From Agelaius tricolor (Eukaryota; Chordata; Aves; Passeriformes; Icteridae), in the NCBI GenBank assembly GCA_023055355.1, contig JALJCS010000001.1, positions 49,729,381-49,793,380 on the forward strand: DNA of 64,000 bases, read 5' to 3'. A program made the translations under genes and the position numbers. Within the stretch, counting starts at the first letter, position 1. The number at the start of each line of letters is the position of its first letter. A model generated the notes under the pieces. It was not told the origin of the DNA and searched no databases. It saw nothing but the letters and a program-made list of their open reading frames with translations. Positions 13,299 to 28,157 of this stretch are shown here, one piece after another.

Positions 13299-16200
13299 AA
13301 ACAAGAATTCCTAATAAGTTGTGAAAAACCCAAGGCATACTCACGTCTGTGTTGAATAAATAATCCCTAAAATGGCCTTTCTTACAAAGGAGCCAGGACA
13401 GAAGAGTAGGAGTAAGTGCCCTAGCAAGGCATGGCAGGTGAGCACACCCATTTTAAACACACTGATTCAAATAGCTATGAAGGGCAGAGGCACTGGCCCC
13501 TTGCTTTCCCCCACCTGTGGAACACAGCTGGATGAAGGCTAGGAAGTGACCAGTCCAGAGCAATATGTATTCCCAGAACAGGTCCCTTCTGCTGCTATGT
13601 TTTCCATTCAAGAAGCTTGTGCCTAGTCAGCCATTTAGTGATAATGTGAAAAAGGTTCAACATGGCAAAAGGTAACTCACTGTAAAATATGCAAAATTAA
13701 GAAACACAGAAAGAAAAAAATATATATATTTAAAAATAATTAGAGTAAAATAAAATAAAATGTTAAAGCACACCTAAAGCCTATTCAGCTAAAAAGTCCT
13801 GTGTCTTTGGTTTATTTAGTAAAATCAAACTATAAAAACTTCAGGGCAGAAAGGCACAAGCAAATGTGCAAGCTGCCTCTCTCTAAAACCCTTCTTCATC
13901 ACATGTTGCTTGTGTTGCAAATACACTGTTAAATATGACTGGTTCAGCATATTGACCTATGTTACAATTCTAGAGCTACTTTAAAAACAGCAGCAAAAAA
14001 TCCCCCAAACAGACTGTATACTACTCAATTATGAAACCTATACCCTTTTCACTCTTAGCCATTGTTTCCTTGAAGAGCAAACTAGGACTATCCTGAGATA
14101 CCAGCCTGAAATGGGTTCTTCAGGTCACTGGCACTTCCCATTGGTGCCATCATCACAGACCAACTCTGAAACTACCCTGAGACTTATCAATAACTACCAA
14201 GGAATAAAAAATATCCACATTTGTGCATACATAGCTTCCTCTTCCCTCTCTGCTTTTCATTCATACATTGTAGTAGGGCATGCAAGGAGGAAACAGATTT
14301 GTAAAAGAGCAGATTTTTTAAAAAACAACATTGGATCATCTGTCAATGATGCCAAGTACTTGCAGCAACCCTTGAGACTATGGAACCTTAAAGGCACTAT
14401 GCTTCTCAGCAAAGCCTAGTATTTATACAACTAAAGCTAAAGCAAACATGAGTGAAAGCTTGCCTGCAAGGAAATGAAGCCCATCAAAGAATAGTATTCT
14501 ATAGCTCCAAAAAGCCACTGTAAATGACATATGCTTCTTTTTATAGTGTCAAACACTTCCAAAAACAAAGAATCCTCAACTGCAACTTAACACCTGCTAA
14601 AGGAATCTCTCACCTGTAACAACCTTGTGCATTTTCCTCCAGCACTTGATAAAAGCCATTTTCTGAACTCACATCTCCCTTAAGAAATAAACCTTGTGGT
14701 GTCTTTGGCCAGTCCACACTAAGGAACACATGAATTTGAAACTGAATGAAGTAGTTCTGAGATCAAATTGGGATTCTACTGAAATTACAACAACACAGGT
14801 TAATTCAAACCCTGCTACATAGAAGAAGTAGTTAGCACTGTGGTCAGCTATTTTTAAATACAACTTGAAGTAGTACCTAGGCCACGCTGTCAGACATGAT
14901 CACAAATACTCTTTCATTCTATGCTTTCATTCAGCTACATTATATGCTGACAGTTGGTGAACCGCAATTTTCGTGTACATTAATAAAATTACATATACAA
15001 AAGCTTCCTCAATAACACCAGAACACCTCTGCCTATAAAGACAGCCCTTTTGCCTATAATGTTTAAAATGTACATCAGAGTTTAACAGAGTAGCAGAAAA
15101 GATCAGTGATAGAAATACAAAAACCAGGCATTTCTCAGAACAGGGACTCAAAAGGGACAATGAATTTAAAACTCTTAACACTTGTGCAGAGATGGAGCTA
15201 TCTTACAGAGGGCAGGAAATAACAAAAGGCATTCACAAGTAGTGAATTTTTTAAGTTAGTTCTCTCTCTATGACTGTTTACTGCCTGTCTAGAACAGCAG
15301 AGAGGAGAGCAGCATTAGCAATTTGGTCCAAGGTCTTCAGGGAAAGAGTCTCTGCCCTACTTTAACAATAGAAGTTGCTGAGGCAAATTAGGTCTCTGAC
15401 AGGGATAAAATGAAGTTCCACTGTAAGCACAAAAGAGCTCCCATTGATTTTGGCCTTTTTCAGCTGATGTAAATAATCAAGTAACCATAAATTTGACAAG
15501 GAATAATTGCTGCTTTGTCCATTACAGAATGTACTCAAAAAGGCATTTAAAATCACCTTGAGCAGAGGGGAAAAGGAGAAAGGAAAGCTGAGCTTGGACA
15601 GCTCTTCTCCTTCATTAAGCTCTATTCTACAGTGTCACCTGCAACAACACAATCATCTTTTAGTGAAAGTGTAGAAAGGGGTCTAAATATTAGGTTTGAA
15701 ATTCCATGCTATGACAGAGTCAATGGGCTCTTAATTCTGCCAAATAAGGAATTTATGAAGTTTCATTTAACCTGCAGACTAACTCATTTGAAACAAAGGT
15801 GACCTGTGAGCAGTGGACCCAGTGATGCATGGCTCACAATAAATTCTTCTGCAACTTCCACATGGCTTCCCTTAGCCTTACTGGAATATCAGCTCATGTG
15901 CTTGCAGCATCAACACAAGATTTCTTTCACTGATTTCCTTTCACCTCTTGACCGGTATGCACAGGACTTTTTCCAGCAGTCATCTCCACTTCAGCCAGTA
16001 CTCCAGTTACATTACAATGTTCCAACAGGACTTTTATCGAGACACAGTTGTTACATGCTAAGGCAGCAAACACCTTTCCCTAAGTGATATGCCACAGGCA
16101 TCCTCAAAGACCAAAAGGACTCACTAGTCAATTTGAGCTGACATCCATGCCTGGGTGGTATAGAAAGCAAATACATCTTCTCTGGACAGACTCTCACTAT

Positions 16201-19200
16201 CACCACACAGAAATAATTTTGGCTTCAGAAGCTGCTATAAAATTCTTCCAGCTTCAGAAAAGTTGACAGAGCAGCCTTGCACAAAGGGTGGGTGTTACCT
16301 TTCTATTTCATGCAAACAAGAATCAGGAAGGCATACCCCAAATAAAGGGAGTATAATGATTACCTTTGTTATGTCAGGCTCTTACAGACTTGCAATCACC
16401 TTTTCAATAAAACCTGGTATCTCAAGTTTTTTTACAATGATACACTAGCATTGAAATTTGCTTAAAACAGTTGTTGCAAAAAAAAATGGAAATTGACAGT
16501 TGCATTTCCTATGAGTCTAAGCATGAGGATTATTAGCAAACCTGCATGGGTCATTGCATCAAAAATGGGCTACATTTACTAAATAAAAATCATTTCCCCT
16601 CAACCACCTTATTTCTTTTTTGTAAGTAACTTTTTGGTCATCTCAACATAAGTTTAAAGCATTTTCTTTCCTCTTTCAGTATATAATTTTGCTAGTGAAG
16701 AAAATGGCAAGACATGTATTCACACCTAAAATCAGTTCGGATTTGTTTTTAATTACTATAACAGTATTAGTGAAACTTCTGAAAGGAAAGAAGGAGAATA
16801 AGAAAAAAAAAAAGGACCATCATTATTTCCCAAAGAACATTAAGCACACTTAGGAATGATAGGTGACTTCAGAGAATTCTATGTCCATTTTAGCTGTTGA
16901 CTCAATATCTCTCAAAATAAAAAAAAAAGTGGAGAAAAATTGCACTGATCTCAGAAGAGATCAGGTAGTAATATTAAAAAAAGCACTTTAAGTTGTCAGG
17001 AAAAGAAACACAGTGTTTATACCAGCCTTTATGTTAGAAAGCAATAATGCCTGAAAAACATGTACTATGGCATCTGTGGATAGAAGAATTACTATTAATT
17101 CCTACTTTCATTAAGTCAGGAGATTAGGGAATAAGATGCTCATGAAGACTTAGGTACCCAATTTTGGTTTATTTGCAATGTTTTCAGTATGTCTGAAGAG
17201 GCTGCTGTTATGGCAGAGCACCTACTAAAGAAAGCAAAATTAGTCCAGAAGATTTTTGTAATATCAAGAACAAAGGAAGAGACCAGCAAAACCTAAGAAA
17301 ATCCCAATGTAATTAAATTTTATATTTCAAAAATGACATTCTGAAAAAAAAAAGAAACAAAAAATTTAGTGCCCTGACTCCTAGGAAACAGAATATTTAA
17401 AGAGTTTTTAGCTCTTTCCTCTTGCATTTAATTTACATTGCAGTACTTTAGCAAGTATTGCATGACATTGCATTGACTGTTAATTTGCTAGAAGTCGATA
17501 CCCACTGAAGGTACATGAACTTTTCACTGTTGCTTTCCTTTTTTTCCACAACAGAAATTATAGTTATGCTGATATGCAGCTGTTCTGGAACAATCAAAAC
17601 AAAGCATCCAAACATCACACCCATGCTGCATAAACCTCAGTCAGTGTTCCTCACATTACCATCTGTTGGTGTTCCGAATGCCTAGATAAGCACCTGGCCT
17701 TGTTTAAAACACCACTAAGATTTTTTTTTTCAATTTTTATTTTAATGATTCTCAAAATACCCATTTCCAAAAAGCCCCATAGGAACACCAGCAACACCAA
17801 AAGAAAATTCTTCAGAAAAAGCACAAAATGCGTGCAAAATTGGTACTGCTTTCTAAATGAAAGCTCATGCAGACCAAGGTACGAACATGTTTGGAAACAC
17901 CAAAAAAATACCCAGAAGCACCAAAAATTCACCAACACTATTCTTCATCTTTAACAGATTTACCTAAAATACAGCATGGCAGCTTTACTAGAAATGGAGG
18001 TTCTGAGGAAAAAGCTATTGAAACAAACGACAGAAGAAAATTCTCATTTGCCACTGCATTGCAGGAACTGAGATGCTGCAAATTAATGACTAAAAGAAAT
18101 CTACACTGAACCCCCAAAAAAATCAGATTTGTGGTTTTTTAAGGTATCAAAGATGAGTACAGAACACAAGGACTGGAAATACAGATCAGATCCACCATCA
18201 GAAAATAAAGCACCAAAACTTAGCTAGCAGACCTTCACAGCCTATAAACAAAATCATTGATAGCTTCTGTCTCCATAACAAGAGTGACCAAACCACCTCT
18301 GCTGGGCATGGTCTGCAGGCTAACTTGACTTTCAGTATTTCAAGTTGAAAAGCTAATTCTTGTTGACAAGTATCTCAATCTAACAAATTTCTGCAGTGAA
18401 TTGAAGGCAGAAACCAATGACAATATTGACATGTGATCAGCACAAGTTTGAGGATTCATTTATATGCAATACACTTGAATGCAAAATTTCAAGTAATTAT
18501 TGCTATTTTGAAATAAGAAACACACTTTCAGTCTATTGTAACAACATAGAGATTCTGAAGAGGATTAAAGGGATAGCTCTTACAAAGTCCTTTATATATT
18601 TCAAATGCTACATCTCAAAAACTTATATGAGGTTAAATTACCATCTTGTTTATGCAAAATCCTTTCACTCACCCGAGACTTTCTCAGTACTGTTTTCATT
18701 ATTTATCTCTGCTTAAAGGTACCTTAGTTTAGCTGAGGTTAATTCTGCTGATTATTAACAGCCTAACCAGATTAATCTTAGCTTAACTATTTTTAAAGTA
18801 TTTTGAATTATTATACATTTTTCAATGATACTTACTTCAAAATTACAAGTGAAAACAGTGCAGTTTTCCAGACAGATGAGAAAAAAAATATAATATCAAT
18901 TTGCTACAGGAGCTAAGAATTGAACTTTTAATTTTTAAAACTACTGTGTCCCTAAGAAGTATTTATGCTCATTTGGAAAATTAAATAATCGAACATATGA
19001 TGCAGAAACTGTGATCAGCTGCACCATAACTGTCTTCTACTACTCTAAAGAGAAATAGGATATCCTTTAAGGAATGCTAGCAATCAAAGAAAAGTGGCAT
19101 GTACTGATATGGAGCAGCATTAGTGGATGATACAAGCAGTCACTGAAATGTATACTTGGCATTATAAGAATCTCTCTCTAAATGTCTCCAGATTATTTGC

Positions 19201-22200
19201 ATCTGTTTAAAAATACAAATAATTATTACTACATCTGGGGACATTTTAGTGTAGCCACAGTAGATCTTTATTAGTCTTACTGAAATGCAATAACACTTGC
19301 AGGAAAGATGCATTCTGTGTACACAATTCTTCATTGCTGTAAATTGCTTGATATTTTACGTCATAAATCTCAAATATAGAGGATACTCCTAATCTAAAAA
19401 GGGTACCCAATTGTGACATCCAAAACTTTAAAACTGTGTTGGAGTTAATCATGTCAAACAGGTGGGGGGATTTTTGTAACCTACATCATCTTGGTACCAT
19501 TTTCATCATTTTGTACTTAGAATTTCTACTGACTTGAGTTATGGTCTTATACCAGCACAGAAGCAGGGACCTCCAGAACTACTGTTGAACTCACACTTCA
19601 AATGAGGAAGGTTTGTTTTTTAATTTTTTTTCATATATTTAAATTGGGAAAGGAGTCTTCCCTTCTCTGCAGCCTCTTTTTTTAAACAACCGCTTTTCTA
19701 TTTTTGGCAAATGTACCACTTCCATCTGGAAGTGCTAAGGTTTCATAATAAATGAAAGGAAGAAATGAAAGAATACAAATTGTGCCTTCCAAATTACTTG
19801 CAGCAGGCTTCACAATGTTCTCTCTCCCCATCGCACCTGTTAATGAGACTTTTTTCAGTGATTCACAGACTTAATAAATCACATAGGGTACCTGCTCCTA
19901 TAGGGTTCAAGCCAGTAACATGGTGAATACTAGAAGATCACAACTTTTAATAAAAAGATGCCTATTTGATCTTATTGATAAAAAAAAAAATCTACTTGAA
20001 AATCCATATAAAGTAAACATTATGGATGCTAAAACCAACCCAAATTAAAGTATTTTATTTTTATTCATCTTTTTCCTTCCAGAGTGTCACCACACTTGTC
20101 TCAGATATCCTTATCTGTGCATTTGGATTAAATAAACCTGTTTGGATCAAATTTTAACTACACCTTATAATACAGTTTAAATTTTCTCTTTCTGAGATAT
20201 GCAAAAATTTCCTTTTAATACTGTAATTCCCAAAACATACCCAATCCAATTCTGTTCATTTAATATTATAGAAATGTCTGAGGAAGCCACTAATTCCCAT
20301 CATTTCCAGCAGAGAAGGAAGGACAAAGACTGACTCATACTATCAGAAAGCACAAACGATGGGTGAATCCCAGTAGATATGGAAAACATGCTCTTTTTAC
20401 AGTGATCACTTCGAGCAGCCTCCTGTAAACATTCCCTTCTGAGAAAACAGAAGCTGCCAGACACACTGGAAGAAGGAAGTTCTTACTGGAAATCTCTGTA
20501 GAAATTCTCTAGAGTGAAAAATTACTGGAATAGTATAAGAAACATTAAACCTAATTAAAAAAAGATTCTTTCAAATACAGTAAACACAACTATAATTAAG
20601 TAAATGTATTAGTTTATCAAAATTATTTGGAATTAAAATTTTTTTAAGCCATGCCAGATGCTGCATTTGACTTGCTTTTCAAATATTTATTTCCCAACTT
20701 GAAGTATTAACTGAACACATGGGCATTCAAAGCTCTAAAACAACACAAAAATGTGTCTTTTAGGGAGAAGAAATTTATAGCTATTTAAGGAAAAAGTTAT
20801 ATTTGAGATCCACTCTAGTCTTCAAACAGCATTTTTATTGCAAATATACTTACCAGAGCTGGTTTCAATTTTATAGGAGTTTTTAAGGTGCTGTAGGTTT
20901 TTCCTGCAGTCTTTCATTTATTAGTCCAACTTTTTGGAAGTGAATATTGGAAAATACTCATGTCTAAAACATATTACAATTGAAAAAATAAGAAAATATT
21001 TATACAAACTGCAGGATGTTTTCTAATCTCTTTGAGAAATGGGCAAATTTTTCCTCTTTTTAGCATAGTGAGGATACTGTAGGCCAAGCAGCACATCAAA
21101 TCTGAGCTTAATTTGAGGATGAAGCAAGTGAGAGAAAGTTCAGGAAGTGTCTTTCTGACAAAAGAATGGATATTGACAGAAGGACATAGAGATAACTGAA
21201 TGGCATGTTCAAATTAGTGCTCTTAAGCTCTGATTTACTGATGAAATGAGAAGCATCTGTCTCCTTTAGCAGCTACTGCTTAAGCTTTTTCAAAGTCCCA
21301 ATTGCCCCACATAATTGTTATGTGCAATGTCCACTAAGCAGAGTTTTCTTGACTGTCCTTTTCCTTGCTTAGCCACAGTGATGAATGACCCTGTGAGACA
21401 GACCCTGCAGAATTTGGGGAACTTTACAAACCTCTAACTGGAATACAAATGCCTCTTTAGGAACTAATGATGTACAGCATGATTGGACTGAAAGTGGGAA
21501 GAGTGCACTGAACACACCCACGGTGATCCCTTGCAGTGCCATCTGGCAAGCACAGGCCAAGAGAGAACCTAAAAGCTTCAGCACTCAAGAGTTGATGGGA
21601 GCAAGACAATGGAGATGAAGGGAGATCAATTAATAAGAAGATGCAGCTGAGTTTATGCCAAGGGCCTGGGATCACTAAAAGAAAAACTATTTCTGGAGGA
21701 TCTTGTTCCACTTATATTCAGAAAAAGCAGTGCAATCTGACATTTAAGGACCAGCCACAATGGGAAAGGAAAATTACCAGATGGCAGGAGCCCAAGGCCT
21801 CAGCCAACAGCTCCAGTTGGAAATTAAGGAAAGAAATCCTGCAGTGCTGAAACAAGGAGAAGGAATTACTCATGCAACAAAGTAACCAATTTTTCAAAGG
21901 AGTTTAGACAAGCAGGTTACTCCTCCAATCACAACGTAAAAAAGATATTTGCCTACTTTTTTGATCGCTGCAGATTTGAGATATGCAGCAGCCTTAGACA
22001 TAGGAATCTTTCTCACTGCTACATGCTACAAGAAAAGTACTGGCATGAAAGCTGGGCTAGATGGGGCACTGACATCTCAGGGACCTGTGTGTCACAGCTA
22101 GAGGGGAAACCATCCTTTTCACATATCAACAAGCTATTTCCTGAAGTACCAGTAGTACACCCTAACAAGTAAATGACAAAGAAGCAAAACCAAAGTAACA

Positions 22201-24680
22201 CAAAAGAAAGATGCAAAAACTATGAAACAGTAGCAACAGTTAGCATGCATCTTTATGGATTAAAGACAAATGGCAAAGAAGGAAAAAAAGAGAGAAAAGG
22301 CAAGAAGTGGTAGATGAACTAGGTTTTTTTATTCTTTTCTACTGGGTTAAAATTTAAATAAAATTCAAGCCTTTACAAAATGTTGCACTGCAAAACATTA
22401 TAAACCAAGTTATTCTGCTGGAGGAGGTTATAAAAATGAATTATAGAAATGATTGAAGACACAAAGAAGAAATATATTCCTGCTCCAGTATGGTTTTTTT
22501 ACTGCACTTACTGCTGAAAAATTTTGTTACATAGCCTGGCAAGAAGCAGTGGATTTACCTATGCCATAAGCCTACTGTCAAATCAACTGATCATGTATCA
22601 GCATTTTTAAGAAATGGATGAATTTACAACAAGATCTACAAAGGTGATTCACTGCAGCAAGACAAGCTCATGCATTAAGTAATTTCTATACTCTGCACAC
22701 ATTAGATGCTTGCTGGAATAAGCACTTTCAACAAAACTCAAAACAGCACACAGCACCATCAAAGAAACAGCTGTGGGTTTTGTCTCAGGAGGAACAATAT
22801 TAATTACAGCAGCTTAAAAAAAATAGCCTCCCTCTTCATTTTGAACATCATTAAACTTAACATGCCCAGAGCTGAACTGTGGTTTGGCCACTTCCTTGCC
22901 ACCAACACTTGGGTACTTCCACACCAGGGGCACTGCCAGCCTGGGAACACAACCACCCCACTGCAGACAACTTTTCCTTCCCTTCACTGCCCTCAGTAAA
23001 GGATGGAGGAGAGCAGTGAAGCTAATATTTGCAAGGAGTTGAACGACCCTATTGAGTGGTTTCCACTGTGAAAATGTTGCCAACAATCAAAGCATAAATG
23101 AATTGTTAGGAGTAAATATTTTGCACTCCTACATATCATTGAGGGAATGCCATTTGGAGTTGCAAGCAGTTTTTCAATCAAGAGAGAAAAACATTATTGC
23201 TAACATGAGATGTAGAGGGGAGGAACGAGCATCTGCAAAGGCAGCCCAGACAGTCATACCAGGACTGAGCAAAGTCAAGAGCCAGAGCAAATGACAACAG
23301 TTGCGAAACACAGTTCACATTGCAGATGAGAAGGTAAAAAAGAGTATTTTGAATGCTCCTAATGCATTTAAAATAAATCTGCAAGTGAATAGAAACAGTT
23401 GTTCCTTGTCACTGAGGAAATGCCATGCATGAGCTTATGAATTATATTAAAAAGAAAATACCTGGCTTAGAACATAAAAATACAGTCTTCACCACCAGTG
23501 ATACATTAAAAAATTTCTCTGCTTTAGAAGATTATTCCACAAAATAAAAATTGTTTGAAATGCAATCATAGCTTCTGAAGCTAATAAGCTACTTACAGAG
23601 TACCATCCCCAAAACTCACCTTACAGATATGAGCATGTAGCTAAATCAACAGAATATTTAAACTGTTCATGTTTTTGTCCATTTATGTAATACACGCTCT
23701 ATGTATTAAATATAAAGTTTCGTATTTTTGCTGCTTCTCCTACAACTTACCTTTTATGAAAAAATATTCTCTTATTTTAGATCATTATATATATACACCA
23801 ATGAGGGGTTGAAATTAGTGTATTATTACAGCCACACATTTTGATTATAAAATCCTCTTAATCCATGGAATTGCCAAACTGCCAATAGGAGGCTTGCAAA
23901 TTTGAAACACTGTCCTTATTGCATCATGTATCTGATGTTTCCTGATCAATGTGGTGCCATCAGTGTCAGATAGGTGCTTTGTGCTGTTTTGAGTCTGTGG
24001 TATTTTGTATGCTTCAAAAATGTTACTTTAACACACCCCCACAAGCAGGGCAGAGACTGAAAAATGCATTTATTACATCAGAAACGTGTCATAACCTCAA
24101 ACAGAAACTAGTTTCAATAATTAGAATTTTAAATCATCTCTTTCCCCTTTAAAATTTAATAAGAATTTATGTATATCATGAGAAGGAAAGAATGCCTTAC
24201 ATGCATCTGAACAGATCAAGACAATTTTTTTCTGAGCTATTAAACACAACTGTCTAATAAGCACTGCCTGATTATTTTCTCCAGAAAAATAATTTCTCTA
24301 CAGTGAATTATCAAAAAAGGAAGCTGCAGAAACTTCAGGATAGTTATATATTGGCTCTTATTTTTGTTCAAGCTTTCCCTGTGAGCATTCAGTGTCTTCT
24401 AATAGTTGGATGCCACATAAGAAAAAGGTTCTTTTCCCTCATGGGATGGTCCCAAATCTTATTCCATTACTACAGAGACTTGTTCCACTCTTCTGCAGTG
24501 AAATTTGCATCTGTATTATATATTACACAAAAGCAACAACAAAAAAATCTATAGATCATACATTTTTTAAAGTGTGATGGGTTATTGGTTCACCCACAAG
24601 CAGCAGAAGAGTAAATTAGTGTTTCTGCTGCATATCTATTGTCTCCTTCAGAAGGACCAAAAATTCACACTGCAGTGACT

Positions 24681-24704
24681 GCTGCCACTGCCTTGTGTGG
24701 CAGC
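24681..24704. repeat. inverted repeat (8-bp perfect stem, 8-nt loop)
   Basis: GCTGCCAC and GTGGCAGC flank an 8-base loop, inside a moderately GC-rich patch (about 24640-25010). The stem extends by only one pair outside, which is too short for a microRNA precursor. Confidence 0.85.
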
Positions 24705-27700
24705 ACTGATGGTCCCACTAGACAATTGCTGCTCGGCTGGACAGAAGAATTCTACAGTGGACACTGGACTTCAAAACAACTTTCTTTGACAGATCCAAGC
24801 ATCAAGCAAGGCAGCCAGCTTTGCAATCTATAGCAGGGCTTTTGCTAATGGCAGCACTCCCAAGGGAGGAGGGCAAACTGCAGCTTTCAGAGCACTTTCT
24901 GGGCTCAGCTTTCCCCGTACCACAAGCACTGTGACAGAAGGGGGATTGGGCCCAATAAACCAGCCTGGCCCCTTGAGAGACAAGATTCTCTCCTGTTGTA
25001 AAAACGGATTCAGCCCTGACAAAATGTGGCCATTACATTAACATTATTGTTTGATGCATTTCACATATTCTTACTGCAGAAGAAACCTCAGTTTCTCTAA
25101 GGTTAATGCAACAGAGTTTGTGGTTTCATAATTGGTTTCACATCAGCATAGAACCTAGACTTAAAAAACATCTTATGATGTACTTCCTTCTTAGAGGAGG
25201 TTGTCTAAAGTGACATTTCAATCATACTAAATCATTTATTTAGTCTAAAAATACATTTTCAGAATATTTTCAAATTAATATAAATTTTATTGGTTTGCAA
25301 ACTTTTTCTGTTTATAGTTCAACAATTTCACACCCTTTTTCAGAAGAACATTTCTCCCACCACTGCTCCTAAGAAACCTGGTAGCAATGAAAGGATATGA
25401 TTCTGCAATAAATAACTAAGTAAACATAGGAATGAGTCTAATGTGGAGTCCATGCTCACATTAAAAGTCAGAATTTGATCTTCAACAGATGAAGTAAGAG
25501 CACACCTTCCACCTGAAACACCCATTAGAACTTCAACATCACATGCATTTCTTTGGTTAGTCTTGGATTACAATCTCTTGAGGCAGACTGATCACATTTA
25601 TTTATTTATTAGATTCAATTTTTGTTTGGGTTTTTTGTTTGATAGCTTGAAGGACAAACAAAAAAAAAAATCCAAGGCCCCTCAATAGCTTGCCCTCACT
25701 AATATCCCTAATATTTTTATGTCAATTTGTTCCTGTTTACAACATTCCATAAAAACAGGGGTTTTAAGGCCATTTGGCTTTCATTCACTCAGTAACCCTT
25801 CTCTATATTATTACTAGTATGATTATTTTTCTTAAACACAAAACATGAAAATTATCCATATAACAAAATCATACCAGTACTTTGATATTTTCACAGCTGT
25901 ATTTAAGTCTATGTGGTGAAAAGCTACCACTACCATCTAAAAAAAATTAATCTTGTCTGATGAAACCATGCAATGGCCGTAAATTTGTTTGGGCTAGAAC
26001 AAGAGGATTTACACGGAATACCTGAACCAGTCACCATTTATTTCATCAATGGAAACACAATCTTTTCAAAGGCAACTCAGAAAAATTAAGTTCTCTTCCT
26101 AAAGACCGAATATGAATTATCCTCTCATGGAGCTTGCTCCTTTCCATTAACTACATAGAAGAAACAAGGCATTCTATACATCAGAACGAGATTCTAGCAC
26201 AATTTTCTGATGGGAGTGATAGGAACAAACAACCAAGAAAACTGTTAAAGAAAAGTGATACTATTTCACCAAGAACCTATTTGATCAAGTACAAAGAAAT
26301 CCTCTACTATACAGGATATGTCAGTATACTTATTTCCTTAGTAGCTCAAATCTCAACAAAATAGGAACAAAACTCAATAAAATATTATTACTTAGTTTCA
26401 GAGGTTTCAGCAAGTTTCAGAATTTGGCAAACTTTTGCGATGCAGACTCTGACTTCAGTCTACAGTTGAGGAAACATTAAAACTGTTGCTGTGTTTCATC
26501 AGAAAGGGAAAACAAAACTGACTTTGTTTTCATTTACATGCAAACACTTGCCAGGGGAAAATTTCTGTTTAGATTATCTACTTAATTTGCATTATTCCTT
26601 TCCTAAGCTGTATCTTAGCCAAATACTAAACTGCTGTCATTTAGAAAAATGAGGAGTTTGAAAATCTACATTCTCCATTCAGTGAATTGTAATGGGATGA
26701 TTATCAGAAAGAAATTTGTTCATTTAAACTGCATCCTGGGTCTGAACCACAAAGAAAGCAACAGCTACAAAATTCCCATGCAGGTAATCAATGCTTTGCC
26801 TTTATCAAAGAAGTCAGTAGATATCCTACTCAAAACATGGAACATAGGGAATCCTTGTAAGGCTGAATCACGCATAAGAGAGCACTGGGTCTCAGACAGT
26901 TTCAGAAATGAGTCTTAAATACCCTATCTACCAGCCACAATTTCAGTTTCGATTTCCAGGAATTCTGTGGAAGAGGTTATTCTATCAGGTTGCAAATGTC
27001 AAGTACTGCTAAAGATTCAAAACCCATGAGTCAGACATAAAAGCCTAATAGTTGTCTGTTTCAAGGGCTTTTAGGATACATTTTGTTCCCTTTACAATTT
27101 TTTTAACACTTTCTAAATACAAAAAAGAAGAGAGATTACCACCTCTAATAACAAGCTCCCAGAGGAAAAGTAAAAATGTTTGGAAATTTGCAATGGTGCT
27201 GGCAGTACTGAGCTCAGCAGTAACCCAATTAGGAAGGGATTAACTGAAAATATCTGTACATGCATCCACACTTTCTCCCTCCCTTCTGTACTGAGTATGT
27301 ACTCTGAGATGTACAGACACCAGGCTGACTTCCACCTAGCAATTGAGGGCTTAAAAAGTTCTTTGCTTTATATGATGCAGAGGGGACAGAAAGAGATAGA
27401 AATAAACATTTAAGCTAAAGCAAACAACTGAGTGAGTTTGAACAGTTTTTGTTAGCTTTTCTGTTTAACTTTAGAGTATAAGTCAGTGTGTAAGGAACAA
27501 ATGGAGCAGCTCTAGCAAGTGAACAATTCATTTATATGTGTGAGCCTGTGCCAGCATTTTATACACCTAACCTGCAAATGCATGTCTAGATCCTTGCAAA
27601 TCCTTTTTCTCCTCTTCTTGTCACAAACTGTTTCTCAGGGGTTGGCTCACTGATGTCAATCAAAATACCTTTTATCTGCAGAGGACAAAAAATCACTCCC

Positions 27701-28135
27701 CAGCCTAAAGCACAGCAAAAAAAAATTCCAAATATTAAAAGACTTCAACTTGACCAATTACTATTCCAAGACAGAATGTAGTTTTGAACCAAAACCACAG
27801 CTTGCATTTCAGAGGATCAAAACAGGGCAACTAACAATAGTGCTATTCTACCAAATAAAAGCACTTAATACAAACAATGTGAAACCCAAAAAGGTCTTCA
27901 GCTTCTTTGCAAGGAAGGAATCTACATTTTACTTCTGCTTCTAAATAAAGGCAGAACAGGTGAATGGATTCCCTTCTGGTTTAAGACAAAGAACAGGATT
28001 CACAGTCATGAATGTAACCTGAAAGCAGCAAGAGGTCAGACTAAAGAGTACAACACTACAATAGCAGGAATCCCTCCTTTGATACACTCTCCTTGTCTTC
28101 AATTATCAGTAAGCCAGGGGTCATAATGAATCAGA

Positions 28136-28157
28136 GACAATCTAATGACAATCTAAT
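28136..28157. repeat. 11-bp tandem duplication nested in a larger duplication
   Basis: GACAATCTAAT is repeated in tandem, and the flanking AATCAGAGACA also occurs on both sides (28129-28139 and just after 28157). It looks like a compound slippage event. Confidence 0.85.

Noticed and set aside
17651..17954. Aromatic-rich minus-strand frame and lysine-rich plus-strand frame over the same DNA
   Set aside because: Produced by A-rich low-complexity sequence with recurring CACCAAAA words; not a gene.
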